Below, in pieces: positions 45,205 to 55,084 of a DNA stretch of 64,000 bases. Under the pieces are notes generated by a model, which did no database searches, was not told the DNA's origin, and was given only the letters and a program-made list of their open reading frames with translations. Where the stretch lies: the NCBI GenBank assembly GCA_023374025.1, contig SIJG01000031.1, positions 865,512 to 929,511 on the forward strand. The letters are read 5' to 3'. This DNA is from Heterodera schachtii. Its lineage: Eukaryota; Nematoda; Chromadorea; Rhabditida; Heteroderidae. Within the stretch, counting starts at the first letter, position 1. Each line of letters begins with the position of its first letter. A program made the position numbers and the translations under genes.

Positions 45205-48200
45205 ATTATAAATGATTGTCATGGTTGGAAGTAAACAGTTGAGTCAGAATAACAATGGCTTGGTTCCTGTAAAAAGTCAAAAAATAATTAAATTAATGTT
45301 AACCCAGCTTTGGAATAAAATAAAGGAATTTTTTTCTTCGTGTTGAACACGCCTTTTGGTTCCTGTAAGCAGGAGCCTTCAGGTTTAGCCAAATTTGTTC
45401 AGCAGCGAATAATTTTGCATGTTTTTTCGTGTTTTATTTTGTAGCCACACTCCTATAATAAGACAAGAGGTTAGTCGTTAATTTTAAAATAACTGCAAAC
45501 AACGATGTCTATTGACAATATTCCTTATACTTTCCGATTCGGCTATATTTATGGATATCATTGTTGCAGCTAAATTTTATCTCTGATGTTCTCATAAATT
45601 AATTAGAGACACACATTGACAAAAAATTATCTTATAAATGATTGTCATGGTTGGAAGTAAACAGTTGAGTCAGAATAACAATGGCTTGGTTCCTGTAAAA
45701 AGTCAAAAAATAATTAAATTAATGTTAACCCAGCTTTGGAATAAAATAAAGGAATTTTTTTCTTCGTGTTGAACACGCCTTTGGGTTCCTGTAAGCAGGA
45801 GCCTTCAGATTTAGCCAAAATTGTTCAGCAGCGAATATTTTGCATGTTTTTTCGTGTTTTATTTTGTAGCCACACTCCTATAATAAGACAAGAGGTTAGT
45901 CGTTAATTTTAAAATAACTGCAAACAACGATGTCTATTGACAATATTCCTTATACTTTCCGATTGGGCTATATTTATGGATATCATTGTTGCAGCTAAAT
46001 TTTATCTCTGATGTTCTCATAAATTAATTAGAGACACATATTGACAAAAAATTATCTTATAAATGATTGTCATGGTTGGAAGTAAACAGTTGAGTCAGAA
46101 TAACAATGGCTTGGTTCCTGTAAAAAGTCAAAAAATAATTAAATTAATGTTAACCCAGCTTTGGAATAAAATAAAGGAATTTTTTTCTTCGTGTTGAACA
46201 CGCCTTTGGGTTCCTGTAAGCAGGAGCCTTCAGATTTAGCCAAAATTGTTCAGCAGCGAATATTTTGCATGTTTTTTCGTGTTTTATTTTGTAGCCACAC
46301 TCCTATAATAAGACAAGAGGTTAGTCGTTAATTTTAAAATAACTGCAAACAACGATGTCTATTGACAATATTCCTTATACTTTCCGATTGGGCTATATTT
46401 ATGGATATCATTGTTGCAGCTAAATTTTATCTCTGATGTTCTCATAAATTAATTAGAGACACACATTGACAAAAAATTATCTTATAAATGATTGTCATGG
46501 TTGGAAGTAAACAGTTGAGTCAGAATAACAATGGCTTGGTTCCTGTAAAAAGTCAAAAAATAATTAAATTAATGTTAACCCAGCTTTGGAATAAAATAAA
46601 GGAATTTTTTTCTTCGTGTTGAACACGCCTTTTGGTTCCTGTAAGCAGGAGCCTTCAGGTTTAGCCAAATTTGTTCAGCAGCGAATAATTTTGCATGTTT
46701 TTTCGTGTTCTATTTTGTAGCCACACTCCTTTAATAAGACAAGAGGATTAGAATTAGTCGTTAATTTTAAAATAACTGCAAACAACGATGTCTATTGACA
46801 ATATTCCTTATACTTTCCGATTCGGCTATATTTATGGATATCATTGTTGCAGCTAAATTTTATCTCTGATGTTCTCATAAATTAATTAGAGACACACATT
46901 GACAAAAAATTATCTTATAAATGATTGTCATGGTTGGAAGTAAACAGTTGAGTCAGAATAACAATGGCTTGGTTCCTGTAAAAAGTCAAAAAATAATTAA
47001 ATTAATGTTAACCCAGCTTTGGAATAAAATAAAGGAATTTTTTTCTTCGTGTTGAACGCGCCTTTGGGTTCCTGTAAGCAGGAGCCTTCAGATTTAGCCA
47101 AAATTGTTCAGCAGCGAATATTTTGCATGTTTTTTCGTGTTTTATTTTGTAGCCACACTCCTATAATAAGACAAGAGGTTAGTCGTTAATTTTAAAATAA
47201 CTGCAAACAACGATGTCTATTGACAATATTCCTTATACTTTCCGATTGGGCTATATTTATGGATATCATTGTTGCAGCTAAATTTTATCTCTGATGTTCT
47301 CATAAATTAATTAGAGACAAATATTGACAAAAAATTATCTTATAAATGATTGTCATGGTTGGAAGTAAACAGTTGAGTCAGAATAACAATGGCTGGGTTC
47401 CTGTAAAAAGTCAAAAAATAATTAAATTAATGTTAACCCAGCTTTGGAATAAAATAAAGGAATTTTTTTCTTCGTGTTGAACACGCCTTTGGGTTCCTGT
47501 AAGCAGGAGCCTTCAGGTTTAGCCAAATTTGTTCAGCAGCGAATAATTTTGCATGTTTTTTCGTGTTTTATTTTGTAGCCACACTCCTATAATAAGACAA
47601 GAGGTTAGTCGTTAATTTTAAAATAACTGCAAACAACGATGTCTATTGACAATATTCCTTATACTTTCCGATTGGGCTATATTTATGGATATCATTGTTG
47701 CAGCTAAATTTTATCTCTGATGTTCTCATAAATTAATTAGAGACAAATATTGACAAAAAATTATCTTATAAATGATTGTCATGGTTGGAAGTAAACAGTT
47801 GAGTCAGAATAACAATGGCTTGGTTCCTGTAAAAAGTCAAAAAATAATTAAATTAATGTTAACCCAGCTTTGGAATAAAATAAAGGAATTTTTTTCTTCG
47901 TGTTGAACGCGCCTTTGGGTTCCTGTAAGCAGGAGCCTTCAGATTTAGCCAAAATTGTTCAGCAGCGAATATTTTGCATGTTTTTTCGTGTTTTATTTTG
48001 TAGCCACACTCCTATAATAAGACAAGAGGTTAGTCGTTAATTTTAAAATAACTGCAAACAACGATGTCTATTGACAATATTCCTTATACTTTCCGATTCG
48101 GCTATATTTATGGATATCATTGTTGCAGCTAAATTTTATCTCTGATGTTCTCATAAATTAATTAGAGACACACATTGACAAAAAATTATCTTATAAATGA

Positions 48201-48337
48201 TTGTCATGGTTGGAAGTAAACAGTTGAGTCAGAATAACAATGGCTTGGTTCCTGTAAAAAGTCAAAAAATAATTAAATTAATGTTAACCCAGCTTTGGAA
48301 TAAAATAAAGGAATTTTTTTCTTCGTGTTGAACACGC
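45205..48337. repeat. Tandem array, about 7.3 units of ~425 bp
   Basis: Each unit starts near AAATGATTGTCATGGTTGG (45210, 45637, 46060, 46488, 46919, 47346, 47771, 48198) and ends ATTGACAAAAAATTATCTTA. Units fall into two variant classes distinguished by CTTTTGG/CTTTGGG, CAGGTTTAGCC/CAGATTTAGCC and GATTCGG/GATTGGG. The last unit stops at GTTGAACACGCC. A single inverted monomer occurs at 23205-23490. Satellite-like; no gene on either strand. Confidence 0.93.
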
Positions 48338-48600
48338 CACTACAATAACAGAGTACTTTAATTATCGATTGATTTCCACCCCAAGCCTATCGGCTTCTTT
48401 TGGGGCGAGAGAGTGCACCGTCTAACCTCTCCAGCGACGAGAGAGTGCACCGTCTAACCCGCCAGCAGAGCCCGTGCCTATTGGGCTGTCCCGGTGATGG
48501 CCGAGATCTCAAGATCTCGACCATCACCGGGACCGAGATCCCGGTTGGGTGGTGCGCGAGAATTTAAGGCGAAAATTTAAAAACTGAAGGGGACTCGAAC
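48338..48600. other. GC-rich segment with a 20-bp perfect hairpin
   Basis: A duplicated word, GAGAGAGTGCACCGTCTAAC, lies at about 48407 and 48439. At 48488-48533 the arms GTCCCGGTGATGG and CCATCACCGGGAC, plus CGAGATCT/AGATCTCG, form a strong hairpin. No coding function seen. Confidence 0.5.
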
Positions 48601-48654
48601 CTGGTAGAGGCGAATCCTGACACGCTAACCATTCGGCCAACTAGTCGTTGGAGA
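48594..48654 (-). other. tRNA-like fragment (B-box word, degenerate)
   Basis: On the minus strand TTGGCCGAATGGTTAGCG resembles a Leu/Ser-type D arm, and GGTTCGAGTCCCC resembles a T loop, followed by a T5 run. The T stem does not pair well, so this is at best a tRNA pseudogene. Confidence 0.35.
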
Positions 48655-48719
48655 AAAAAGAGTAAATGTTGTATACGTGATGTTAAAAGGGGGGGGGGGC
48701 CCACTAGGGGGGATCCACA

Positions 48720-49085
48720 GCTGCGTTGTCCGCCCGCTCGGCGGGAGGGAGTCCGCAGCTGCGTTGGGAGGGGGTCCGTCGTTGTTGGAGGTGCCTGCCC
48801 TCTCGGCGGGAGGGGGTCCGTCGTTGTTGGAGGTGCCCGTCCTCTCGGCGGGAGGGAGTCCGCAGCTGCGTTGGGAGGGGGTCCGTCGTTGTTGGAGGTG
48901 CCTGCCCTCTCGGCGGGAGGGGGTCCGTCGTTGTTGGAGGTGCCCGTCCTCTCGGCGGGAGGGAGTCCGCAGCTGCGTTGGGAGGGGGTCCGTCGTTGTT
49001 GGAGGTGCCTGCCCTCTCGGCGGGAGGGGGTCCGTCGTTGTTGGAGGTGCCCGCCCTCTCGGCGGGAGGGGGTCCGCCCGAATGA
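48720..49085. repeat. GC-rich minisatellite, ~122-bp higher-order units
   Basis: Units made of GGGGGTCCGTCGTTGTTGGA and GGTGCCTGCCCTCTCGGCGG alternate with GAGTCCGCAGCTGCGTTGGG, three rounds. The long open frames on both strands through this region only read the repeat. Confidence 0.85.
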
Positions 49086-49264
49086 GGGGGTCCGCAGTTG
49101 CGTTTGGAGGGGGAGTCGTCGAAGGTTTTCGCTCGGCGGGAAAGGGCCCGTCGAAGAGGGCGGTACGCACCTGGCCCCATTACATAAGATGGCGTACGCA
49201 TCGGTACATTTGGGTGGCGGACGCGTTGATTGGGATGGCGTACGCGTGTGCGTGCGCGTGCTAA

Positions 49265-49845
49265 TACGGTACCATTGGGTGACGCGTACGTCGTTTGGCG
49301 TACGCGTGGTAATACGGTGGCGTGCGCGTGCTGGTACGGTACCATTGGGTGACGCGTACGTCGTTTGGCGTACGCGTGGTAATACGGTGGCGTGCGCGTG
49401 CTGGTACGGTACCATTGGGTGACGCGTACGTCGTTTGGCGTACGCGTGGTAATGCGGTGGCGTGCGCGTGCTGGTACGGTACCATTGGGTGACGCGTACG
49501 TCGTTTGGCGTACGCGTGGTAATACGGTGGCGTGCGCCTGCTGGTACGGTACCATTGGGTGACGCGTACGTCGTTTGGCGTACGCGTGGTAATACGGTGG
49601 CGTGCGCGTGCTGGTACGGTACCATTGGGTGACGCGTACGTCGTTTGGCGTACGCGTGGTAATACGGTGGCGTGCGCGTGCTGGTACGGTACCATTGGGT
49701 GACGCGTACGTCGTTTGGCGTACGCATGGTAATACGGTGGCGTGCGCGTGCTGGTACGGTACCATTGGGTGACGCGTACGTCGTTTGGCGTACGCATGGT
49801 AATACGGTGGCGTGCGCGTGCTGATACGGACCATTGGGTGGCGTG
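49265..49845. repeat. 70-bp tandem repeat, about 8 copies
   Basis: Units start ACGGTACCATTGGGTGACGC at 49265, 49335, 49405, 49475, 49545, 49615, 49685 and 49755. They are nearly identical and rich in GTACGC/GCGTAC words. Since 70 is not a multiple of three, each unit shifts frame, yet all three minus-strand frames stay open. Confidence 0.93.
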
Positions 49846-50060
49846 CGTAAATGGGATTCTGCGTAGGATGCATCTGCCGTAGGCATTGTAGGCATGCATA
49901 ATACCGTACATAGCTTTTTACGTACGATGCATCTGCCGTAGGCATCGTACGCATGTATGATACCGTAATGGGATTCTGCGTAAGATTCAATTGCCGTAGG
50001 CATTGTAGGCATGTATGATACCGTAAATGAGATTCTGCGTAAGATGCATCTGCCGACGGC
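49846..50060. repeat. ~58-bp minisatellite, left part
   Basis: Units of the type ATGCATCTGCCGTAGGCATC, GTACGCATGTATGATACCGT and AATGGGATTCTGCGTAAG. The array is interrupted at 50061 by a 608-bp segment and resumes at 50669. Confidence 0.85.
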
Positions 50061-50668
50061 ATTAATTACAAATTTTGAGATAATTTTAGTTAATTTAATT
50101 TTTAAATGAGCGAAAAAGCGATTAAATCCCGACTTTTTGTTTCCACTACCTTGACACTGGGGGACGAAGCCGAGAAATCGTCTGGGAATTAAGGATAATG
50201 GCTAATAAAAACAAGTTTTTTTTGGGTGATCGGAAATGTTAATGCATATTCAATAGAATAGAATCACTTCTTTTTATATTGCCGCCTTTCTGTGGGCAAA
50301 AAAAAATGGGTGAAAAGTCCTCCAACCTCAAAATTGGCGCACCATTACAACAATGCCAAATGTTCTCGGGAGCTAATTGGATCGAGAACGAAGGAGAGAA
50401 GAAGCAGCATGGGACGGGTGCGCCTCCTTTTCCAATTTCTATTGTTTACGCTGTACGAATAGACAATTTTCTCATTTTTATTTCTATTTTTTGTAAAGAA
50501 TTGGGCACCTGCAATTTTACTCCGAATTTTTGCACTTTTCTCACTGTAAAAAATTGCTTTCCGAATTTTTCACGGTGGCGCAAAAGGCAAAAAAAAAAAG
50601 AAAAAAAAAAAAAAAGAGACGGCCGACGAAAACGACGAAAATGACGACGAACACAAAATTGCCTCTGT
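50061..50668. repeat. 608-bp direct repeat, copy 1 (inside minisatellite)
   Basis: Starts ATTAATTACAAATTTTGAG and ends CACAAAATTGCCTCTGT. It appears identical to 60633-61240, including homopolymer runs. It interrupts the 58-bp minisatellite, replacing a few bases of one unit. The 121-codon open frame inside (50279-50644) has no recognisable domain. Confidence 0.9.
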
Positions 50669-50985
50669 ATAATACCGTAATGGGATTAGGCGTAAGACGC
50701 ATCTGCAGTAGGCATCGTACGCATGTATGATACCGTAATGGGATTCTGCGTACGATGCATCTGCCGTTGGCACCGTACGCATGTATGATACCGTAAGATC
50801 CATCTAACGAAGGCATCGTACGCATGTATGATACCGTAAATGGGATTCTGCGTACGATGCATCTGCCGTAGGCACCGTACACATGTATGATACCGTAAGA
50901 TCCATCTACCGAAGGCATCGTACGCATGTATAATACCGTAATGGGATTCTGCGTAAGACACATCTGGTACGCATGTATCACTTCG
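50669..50985. repeat. ~58-bp minisatellite, right part
   Basis: Continues the units of 49846-50060 (GCATCGTACGCATGTATGAT, ACCGTAATGGGATTCTGCGT), with shorter units lacking the GGGATTCTGC part. Confidence 0.85.
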
Positions 50986-51209
50986 GCCGTCACGCGCGAG
51001 TTTACGCAACGGACACTCCACCCAATTACCCCATCCCCCTTCACATTGGTTCTCTATCCAACGCACCGCCCATTTTAGTTCCTCCCACATTTCCCGTCTT
51101 AAACCTTTAATTTTGTATTTGCAACCCCTAGTTCTTCAGAATTAATAAATTATTAACATAATATTGAATAATAAGAAAAAGATGTGCATCGATTTTCATC
51201 GGTCCCTTC
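50986..51209. other. Intergenic DNA beside the Maverick module
   Basis: It starts with CTTCGGCCGTCACGCGCG, a scrap resembling the MITE end at 34520, then C-rich and AT-rich sequence. No gene. Confidence 0.4.
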
Positions 51210-51533
51210 TCATTGTTGTTGATTCTTAGCGTATTGGCGCAAGATCTCGGCTTCACGTTCTGCGCGTTGAAGAAGCGCGGCTTCGATGACATGGGCTCGT
51301 CTATTTCCAAAAAGAAAACGAATCTGAAAAAATGATAAAATTAAAATGGTAAATTAAAACAAAATTACAATTGTTGGGTCTTCACGCCACCAATTCAAGA
51401 GCAAATCCTCCTCAGCGTCTTCAATTTGTGCACGCAACTCGGCTTCTGGATCCGGTTGTTGATGCGGCTGTTGAACAGGTTGAACATTGCCGGGTTGTTG
51501 TAAGGGACGATCAGAATTTTCCTTTGGAGACAT
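51210..51533 (-). CDS. Small helical protein next to the capsid module (92 aa, 2 exons)
   Basis: Exons 51369-51533 and 51210-51323 join in phase 0 across a GT-AG intron to 93 codons. The N-terminus is Gln/Pro-rich (DRPLQQPGNVQPVQQPHQQP). The rest is acidic then basic helix (AELRAQIEDAEEDLLLNWW, later RRAHVIEAALLQRAEREAE), ending in Gln3-stop. It has the same strand as the virion genes and may belong to the same element, although it seems to contain an intron while they do not. No family recognised. Confidence 0.55.
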
Positions 51534-51666
51534 ATTTTTTTGTCAACTCTTTATAAAAATGAATAACGAAGAAGAATGAATAGCGTTGAGAATCGTCCGC
51601 CAACCTGAGTCATTATCGATTTTTCATACTTGAGAGAGATTTATGTGCCTTTTCTTAAATCTTTCA

Positions 51667-51879
51667 TTATTTTGCTGCAAAATAAATTGATGGCTGATGG
51701 GGGATTTTTTTTATTTCTTCCATCACTGTCTCGGCTTCGCTGGGCGATAGACAACCGTGATTTTTAAGCCACCTTATTAAAATGAACCAAAGAAGCAAAA
51801 ACACAGGAAATGTAATGATATAATGAGAAAAAAGTAACACATGCAAAAGGGTTTCATTAGGCTCTTCCGGGGAATTCAA
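51667..51879 (-). CDS. Small membrane protein in Maverick module (start codon lost or shifted)
   Basis: The 70-residue open frame has one clear transmembrane helix (YIITFPVFLLLWFILIRWL) and a charged C-terminal tail. The frame has no ATG. An ATG lies at about 51912 in another frame, and a CACACA stretch between suggests a two-base slip. It sits 70 bp downstream of the capsid gene on the same strand. Mavericks often carry small membrane proteins, but no assignment is possible. Confidence 0.4.
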   Translation of the reverse strand: MNSPEEPNETLLHVLLFSHYIITFPVFLLLWFILIRWLKNHGCLSPSEAETVMEEIKKIPHQPSIYFAAK

Positions 51880-51949
51880 AATTTGTATTGCTGGCTTCGT
51901 TGTGTGTTATTCATTTTAAACTAAATTTATAAAAAAAATTATTTATAAT

Positions 51950-53275
51950 TTATCCAAGCTTTGAATCTGTCACAATGTGTCGGTTGTAATCAACCATAAT
52001 CATTTGGTCGAATTCACCCAAGACAATCATCTCAACGCCACCAAGTGGAATTGGTGAATTGTATGTTGCTCGTACGTTAGTCGTACCGCTTCGAAGCAGC
52101 TCAAATCCACAGCTGTCGTCAAGCGTGGACGTTAATGGAATGACAAAAAATGTCCACCCTTTTTTGAACTGTGCCATTGAAATGTCAAATGAACGTTCCG
52201 AATTAGCCATTCCGAGTGCCTCATACATGTCAACAAAAGCGCAGACAAAATGATCGTTTGAAAAATTTAGTTTGTAAGGGACAGCTGGGTAAACTATGCC
52301 ACCAGCATGTACCGAAATTTCACGCAAATCAAACGGTTCAAACATGAATGGACTCAGTTTGTAGTCACCATGAAATGCTGAGTTTCCGACCAACGCAATT
52401 GTCACACGTCGAGGAATGGTCGCGCTGAAGACATTGTACTCAAATTCGTATCGACCGACACTGATAAATGAAGAATTGATTTCCGTCTTGCGTACAGCGT
52501 ACGTGGCGGGTTGTTTTTCAAGTGTTTTGTAAAGGCTCATATTTAGTGAGGGTTGTACCTCAACCATTTTAGCATAAATCTTGACGTCATGAACGGTCAA
52601 ACGATATTTGGTTGAATCGTTGGCTTTTAAAGTTTGCAAGAGAAAGACATCTTTGGCTTTGTAAATTGTGAACAGCAAATCCAAATTATTTAAGAGATAA
52701 AGCTCCTGGTTTCCCAAATCAAAGTCGAGACGGGAGAGGAATTGTGCATTTTTTCCACCCTTAAAAATTTTACAACGCTCTTTGAACCCCTCGTCTGTTG
52801 AGTCATCTTGATTTACGGTGTGATAATACCCTGTTGAACTAAGAAAATTTTTCTTTGCATTTACTGGAAAGCTCAACTCATTGGTAATATAGGCCTTGAA
52901 TGGGTATAGGTTTCCACTATCGTATACTTCAGTGTTGCCAACCGTAACTTTGAGTTGTTGGACAAATGTTTGACCAATCCCTTGAATGGCAGAGACATTA
53001 GTATCCGTGTCCTCTATCGCAACCCATTTATCGTTTGCTCCCGGTTTTTCAATGGACAGTTCAAGATAAAGATAAATGCGAGATAAATCAGTCCACAAAT
53101 TGTCACTGTACAGTCGAAACAGGTACGGTGATTCTTGTGTGATTGTTGCTAGCGGAAGCACTTGACGAAAAAATGAACGAACAACAGACACGTTGGTTGG
53201 TGGAACTGAGAAAATGTTCAGACCACTGTTAATTGCTAGTGGACTGTTGTCACTGATTTTTTGTGGGCAAGACAT
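51950..53275 (-). CDS. Maverick/Polinton major capsid protein (441 aa)
   Basis: This is a single uninterrupted frame with an ATG at 53275. It belongs to the family often annotated as F54H12.2-like in metazoan genomes, i.e. the double-jelly-roll hexon-like capsid protein of Maverick/Polinton elements. Recognisable features are the N-terminal NIFSVPPTNVSV segment, the beta-rich body with WTDLSRIYLYLELSI, and the middle NLYPFKAYITNELSF region. The length is somewhat short for the group. It is followed upstream at 3 nt by the pVI-like gene, in an intronless operon-like row. No frame damage is visible, so it is a recent insertion or a conserved copy. Confidence 0.85.
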   Translation of the reverse strand: MSCPQKISDNSPLAINSGLNIFSVPPTNVSVVRSFFRQVLPLATITQESPYLFRLYSDNLWTDLSRIYLYLELSIEKPGANDKWVAIEDTDTNVSAIQGIGQTFVQQLKVTVGNTEVYDSGNLYPFKAYITNELSFPVNAKKNFLSSTGYYHTVNQDDSTDEGFKERCKIFKGGKNAQFLSRLDFDLGNQELYLLNNLDLLFTIYKAKDVFLLQTLKANDSTKYRLTVHDVKIYAKMVEVQPSLNMSLYKTLEKQPATYAVRKTEINSSFISVGRYEFEYNVFSATIPRRVTIALVGNSAFHGDYKLSPFMFEPFDLREISVHAGGIVYPAVPYKLNFSNDHFVCAFVDMYEALGMANSERSFDISMAQFKKGWTFFVIPLTSTLDDSCGFELLRSGTTNVRATYNSPIPLGGVEMIVLGEFDQMIMVDYNRHIVTDSKLG

Positions 53276-53278
53276 TTT

Positions 53279-53767
53279 TTAATAGGTTCCTAATGAGTCA
53301 ACACGCATACGTTTACTTTTGGTTTTAACAACCTTTGGTGGCCCGATTGATGATTGCAGTTTATTTATATTTTTTCGCCTAATTTTTCCAATTTTTGGAG
53401 CCGAGTCTTTTTTGTATCGCTTAAAATCAAAACCTTGGCCCTTCTGAGTGTTTATGTTGTTGGCTGCTTTTTCAAGAAGGTTTTTTAGTTCTGATTTACT
53501 CTCACTAACGAGCGACTCTTTGAGGTCTTTTCCCTCCAACACATTGGTGAGAACGCGGTTTCCACTTTCCATTCCCTGACGTCCAATTGCGGAGCCAATT
53601 TGCTTTCCTATTGGCAGCAAGTATCTCATAAGGCTCCTGAACAATGCGCCAACCCCCGCTCCACGCTGATAGGGCAATCCCCGGTAAATGTTGTATCCAC
53701 CAAATTGCACACACTCGGACGAGAATGTGGACCAATCCACTAGTAGAGGATCAAAATCAACATGCAT
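53279..53767 (-). CDS. Maverick pVI-like minor capsid/core protein (162 aa)
   Basis: ATG at 53767, stop just 3 nt before the capsid start. The N-terminal third holds a Gly-rich amphipathic stretch (GLPYQRGAGVGALFRSLMRY), as in the pVI/pX-like proteins of Mavericks and adintoviruses. The C-terminal third is very basic (Lys/Arg clusters), fitting DNA or membrane contact. In related elements this protein lies between protease and capsid genes, as here. The identification rests on motif and gene order. Confidence 0.7.
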   Translation of the reverse strand: MHVDFDPLLVDWSTFSSECVQFGGYNIYRGLPYQRGAGVGALFRSLMRYLLPIGKQIGSAIGRQGMESGNRVLTNVLEGKDLKESLVSESKSELKNLLEKAANNINTQKGQGFDFKRYKKDSAPKIGKIRRKNINKLQSSIGPPKVVKTKSKRMRVDSLGTY

Positions 53768-53841
53768 TTTTTAAAAAATTAAAATTTTACGTTCTTTTCA
53801 TTATTTATATTCTTTGAAAATTATTCTTCTTACAAAATTGT

Positions 53842-54267
53842 TTACGAGTTTATCAGGCTGCAGATTTCCAAAGTGCAAAAGGCTAACAATTTTTCAAAGG
53901 TCACTCCAACACACCTACAGTACAAAAAGAAAATTACATGTCGACCACACGCACTTGAGTTTGGAGACTGAAGGGGGAGAGAGTTATATTGAATTTGTTT
54001 GCAACGAGACAAATAATCCACAATGTAAACACTGGGCGGTGGCCACATCCCTAATGAGTCATAATATTCCAAATTCAAAGGAGAAGGGCAATAAATACAT
54101 ACCCAATGAGAGCCATGTGAGGTACTGGGGTCAATATTCACTACCATACAGTGGGGAAATTTTACAATTGCACTGACTGGTATTTGATCTGCCGCAAAAC
54201 AACCAATATAGTAGTGGCGAGTTATGTTGTTTCTTGACAATGTTTTGTCAATTTCCAACGTGTTCAT
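53842..54267 (-). CDS. Adenain-like (C5) cysteine protease of a Maverick (141 aa)
   Basis: ATG at 54267. The catalytic residues of the adenain fold are in order: His54 in GSHW, Asp70 in YYDSLG, Gln100 and Cys107 in LQSPNSSACG. The length is close to that of known Maverick proteases, somewhat short compared with adenovirus adenain. The enzyme matures virion proteins during assembly in related viruses. The start lies 3 nt after the penton stop; pVI-like starts 74 nt further on. All key residues are present, so it may be catalytically competent. Confidence 0.85.
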   Translation of the reverse strand: MNTLEIDKTLSRNNITRHYYIGCFAADQIPVSAIVKFPHCMVVNIDPSTSHGSHWVCIYCPSPLNLEYYDSLGMWPPPSVYIVDYLSRCKQIQYNSLPLQSPNSSACGRHVIFFLYCRCVGVTFEKLLAFCTLEICSLINS

Positions 54268-54270
54268 TAT

Positions 54271-54660
54271 TTAAAAATAGGACATTTTTCTAAAGTTTAG
54301 TGTTAATGTACATGTTCCGTATTGGAATGGCATCAAACTTCCGCTATTGGTACGGATCTCAATCTGAATTTCAGAAACTTCCTTTAATAAAATTTTGTGA
54401 TACTGTATGGCAAAAAATTGTTCTTCAACAATTTGGTCGGGTTTTCCGCGTATGGTCACAATACGCAACACTGGGGCCGTGACATCACCAATCATCATTG
54501 GTTCAATGAGGTCTGGCGTGTAAACATGGAATGATGACACACCACCGCTCATATCTGGCATGAAACTTGCTTCGTTTTTGGGATGTATAAATTCCGTGCT
54601 GTTGAAACCGAGAATGTAAGCAAGTTGAGGCGAGATTACAACCTTTTTAACATACCGTGG
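54271..54660 (-). pseudogene. Maverick penton (single jelly-roll) protein, N-terminally truncated
   Basis: The frame ends at TAA 54271-54273. Its C-terminal part carries IEIRTNSGSLMPFQYGTCTL and ends Thr-Leu-Asn-Phe-Arg-Lys, as in minor capsid/penton proteins of Mavericks. Upstream it continues past the first ATG at 54561 through ISPQLAYILGFN, another family landmark. Family resemblance stops at about 54650-54660, where sequence of an M41 protease pseudogene in another frame begins. Roughly half the protein is therefore missing and no start codon exists. Confidence 0.7.
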
Positions 54661-55084
54661 GTCAGTGTTCGAGCGAGGATGTCGGCGCGTTCCATGTCCT
54701 ACCCGTCGTAGACTACTTCCCCGTAGAACACGATTTCTGCAATCCTTCCTCCTGTTAGAATGATAGGTTTTTAATCCTTAAGTCTTAAAACTAACATTTA
54801 CAATCTTAACTAACTAACCACATTTGTACTGGTGTAACGCGTCCATTTAGTTTGCGTCATAAACGTCCATGCCATCAATTGAAGTGTGCCCATATGTTGT
54901 TGCATCAGGGATAATAGTTACCTTAAAAATGAAAACTCATATTTAAACTTAATTTTTCGTGATATTATGAATATTTTTTTAACTTACATATTGGCAACGG
55001 CATCCATATTTATGGAGCCAATTTGCAGCGACGTGGCCAGCTTCGTGCCGCGCAATGAGTATCCTATGCTCTACCTTAACGAGT
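54636..55084 (-). pseudogene. M41 (FtsH/AFG3-like) metalloprotease pseudogene, copy 1
   Basis: Minus-strand exons about 54988-55084, 54819-54921 and 54636-54751 join in phase. Exon a has the zinc site RHEAGHVAANW (HExxH). Exon b continues VTIIPDATTYGHT, which in M41 enzymes follows the zinc helix. Exon c reads GGRIAEIVFYGE and DMERADILARTLTHGM, the GGR.AE box and the helix with the third zinc ligand (Asp). In-frame stops TAA (54847-54849) and TAG (54699-54701) break it. The AAA ATPase part is absent. M41 proteases normally act in mitochondrial or plastid membranes; this copy is dead. Confidence 0.75.

Noticed and set aside
45205..48337. CRISPR array
   Set aside because: The units are about 425 bp and contiguous with no unique spacers, in a eukaryotic context.
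48564..50062. Open frames of 482 and 452 codons on the minus strand
   Set aside because: They read through 122-bp, 70-bp and 58-bp tandem repeats in all frames. There is no domain, and the peptide is only the repeat translated in rotating registers.
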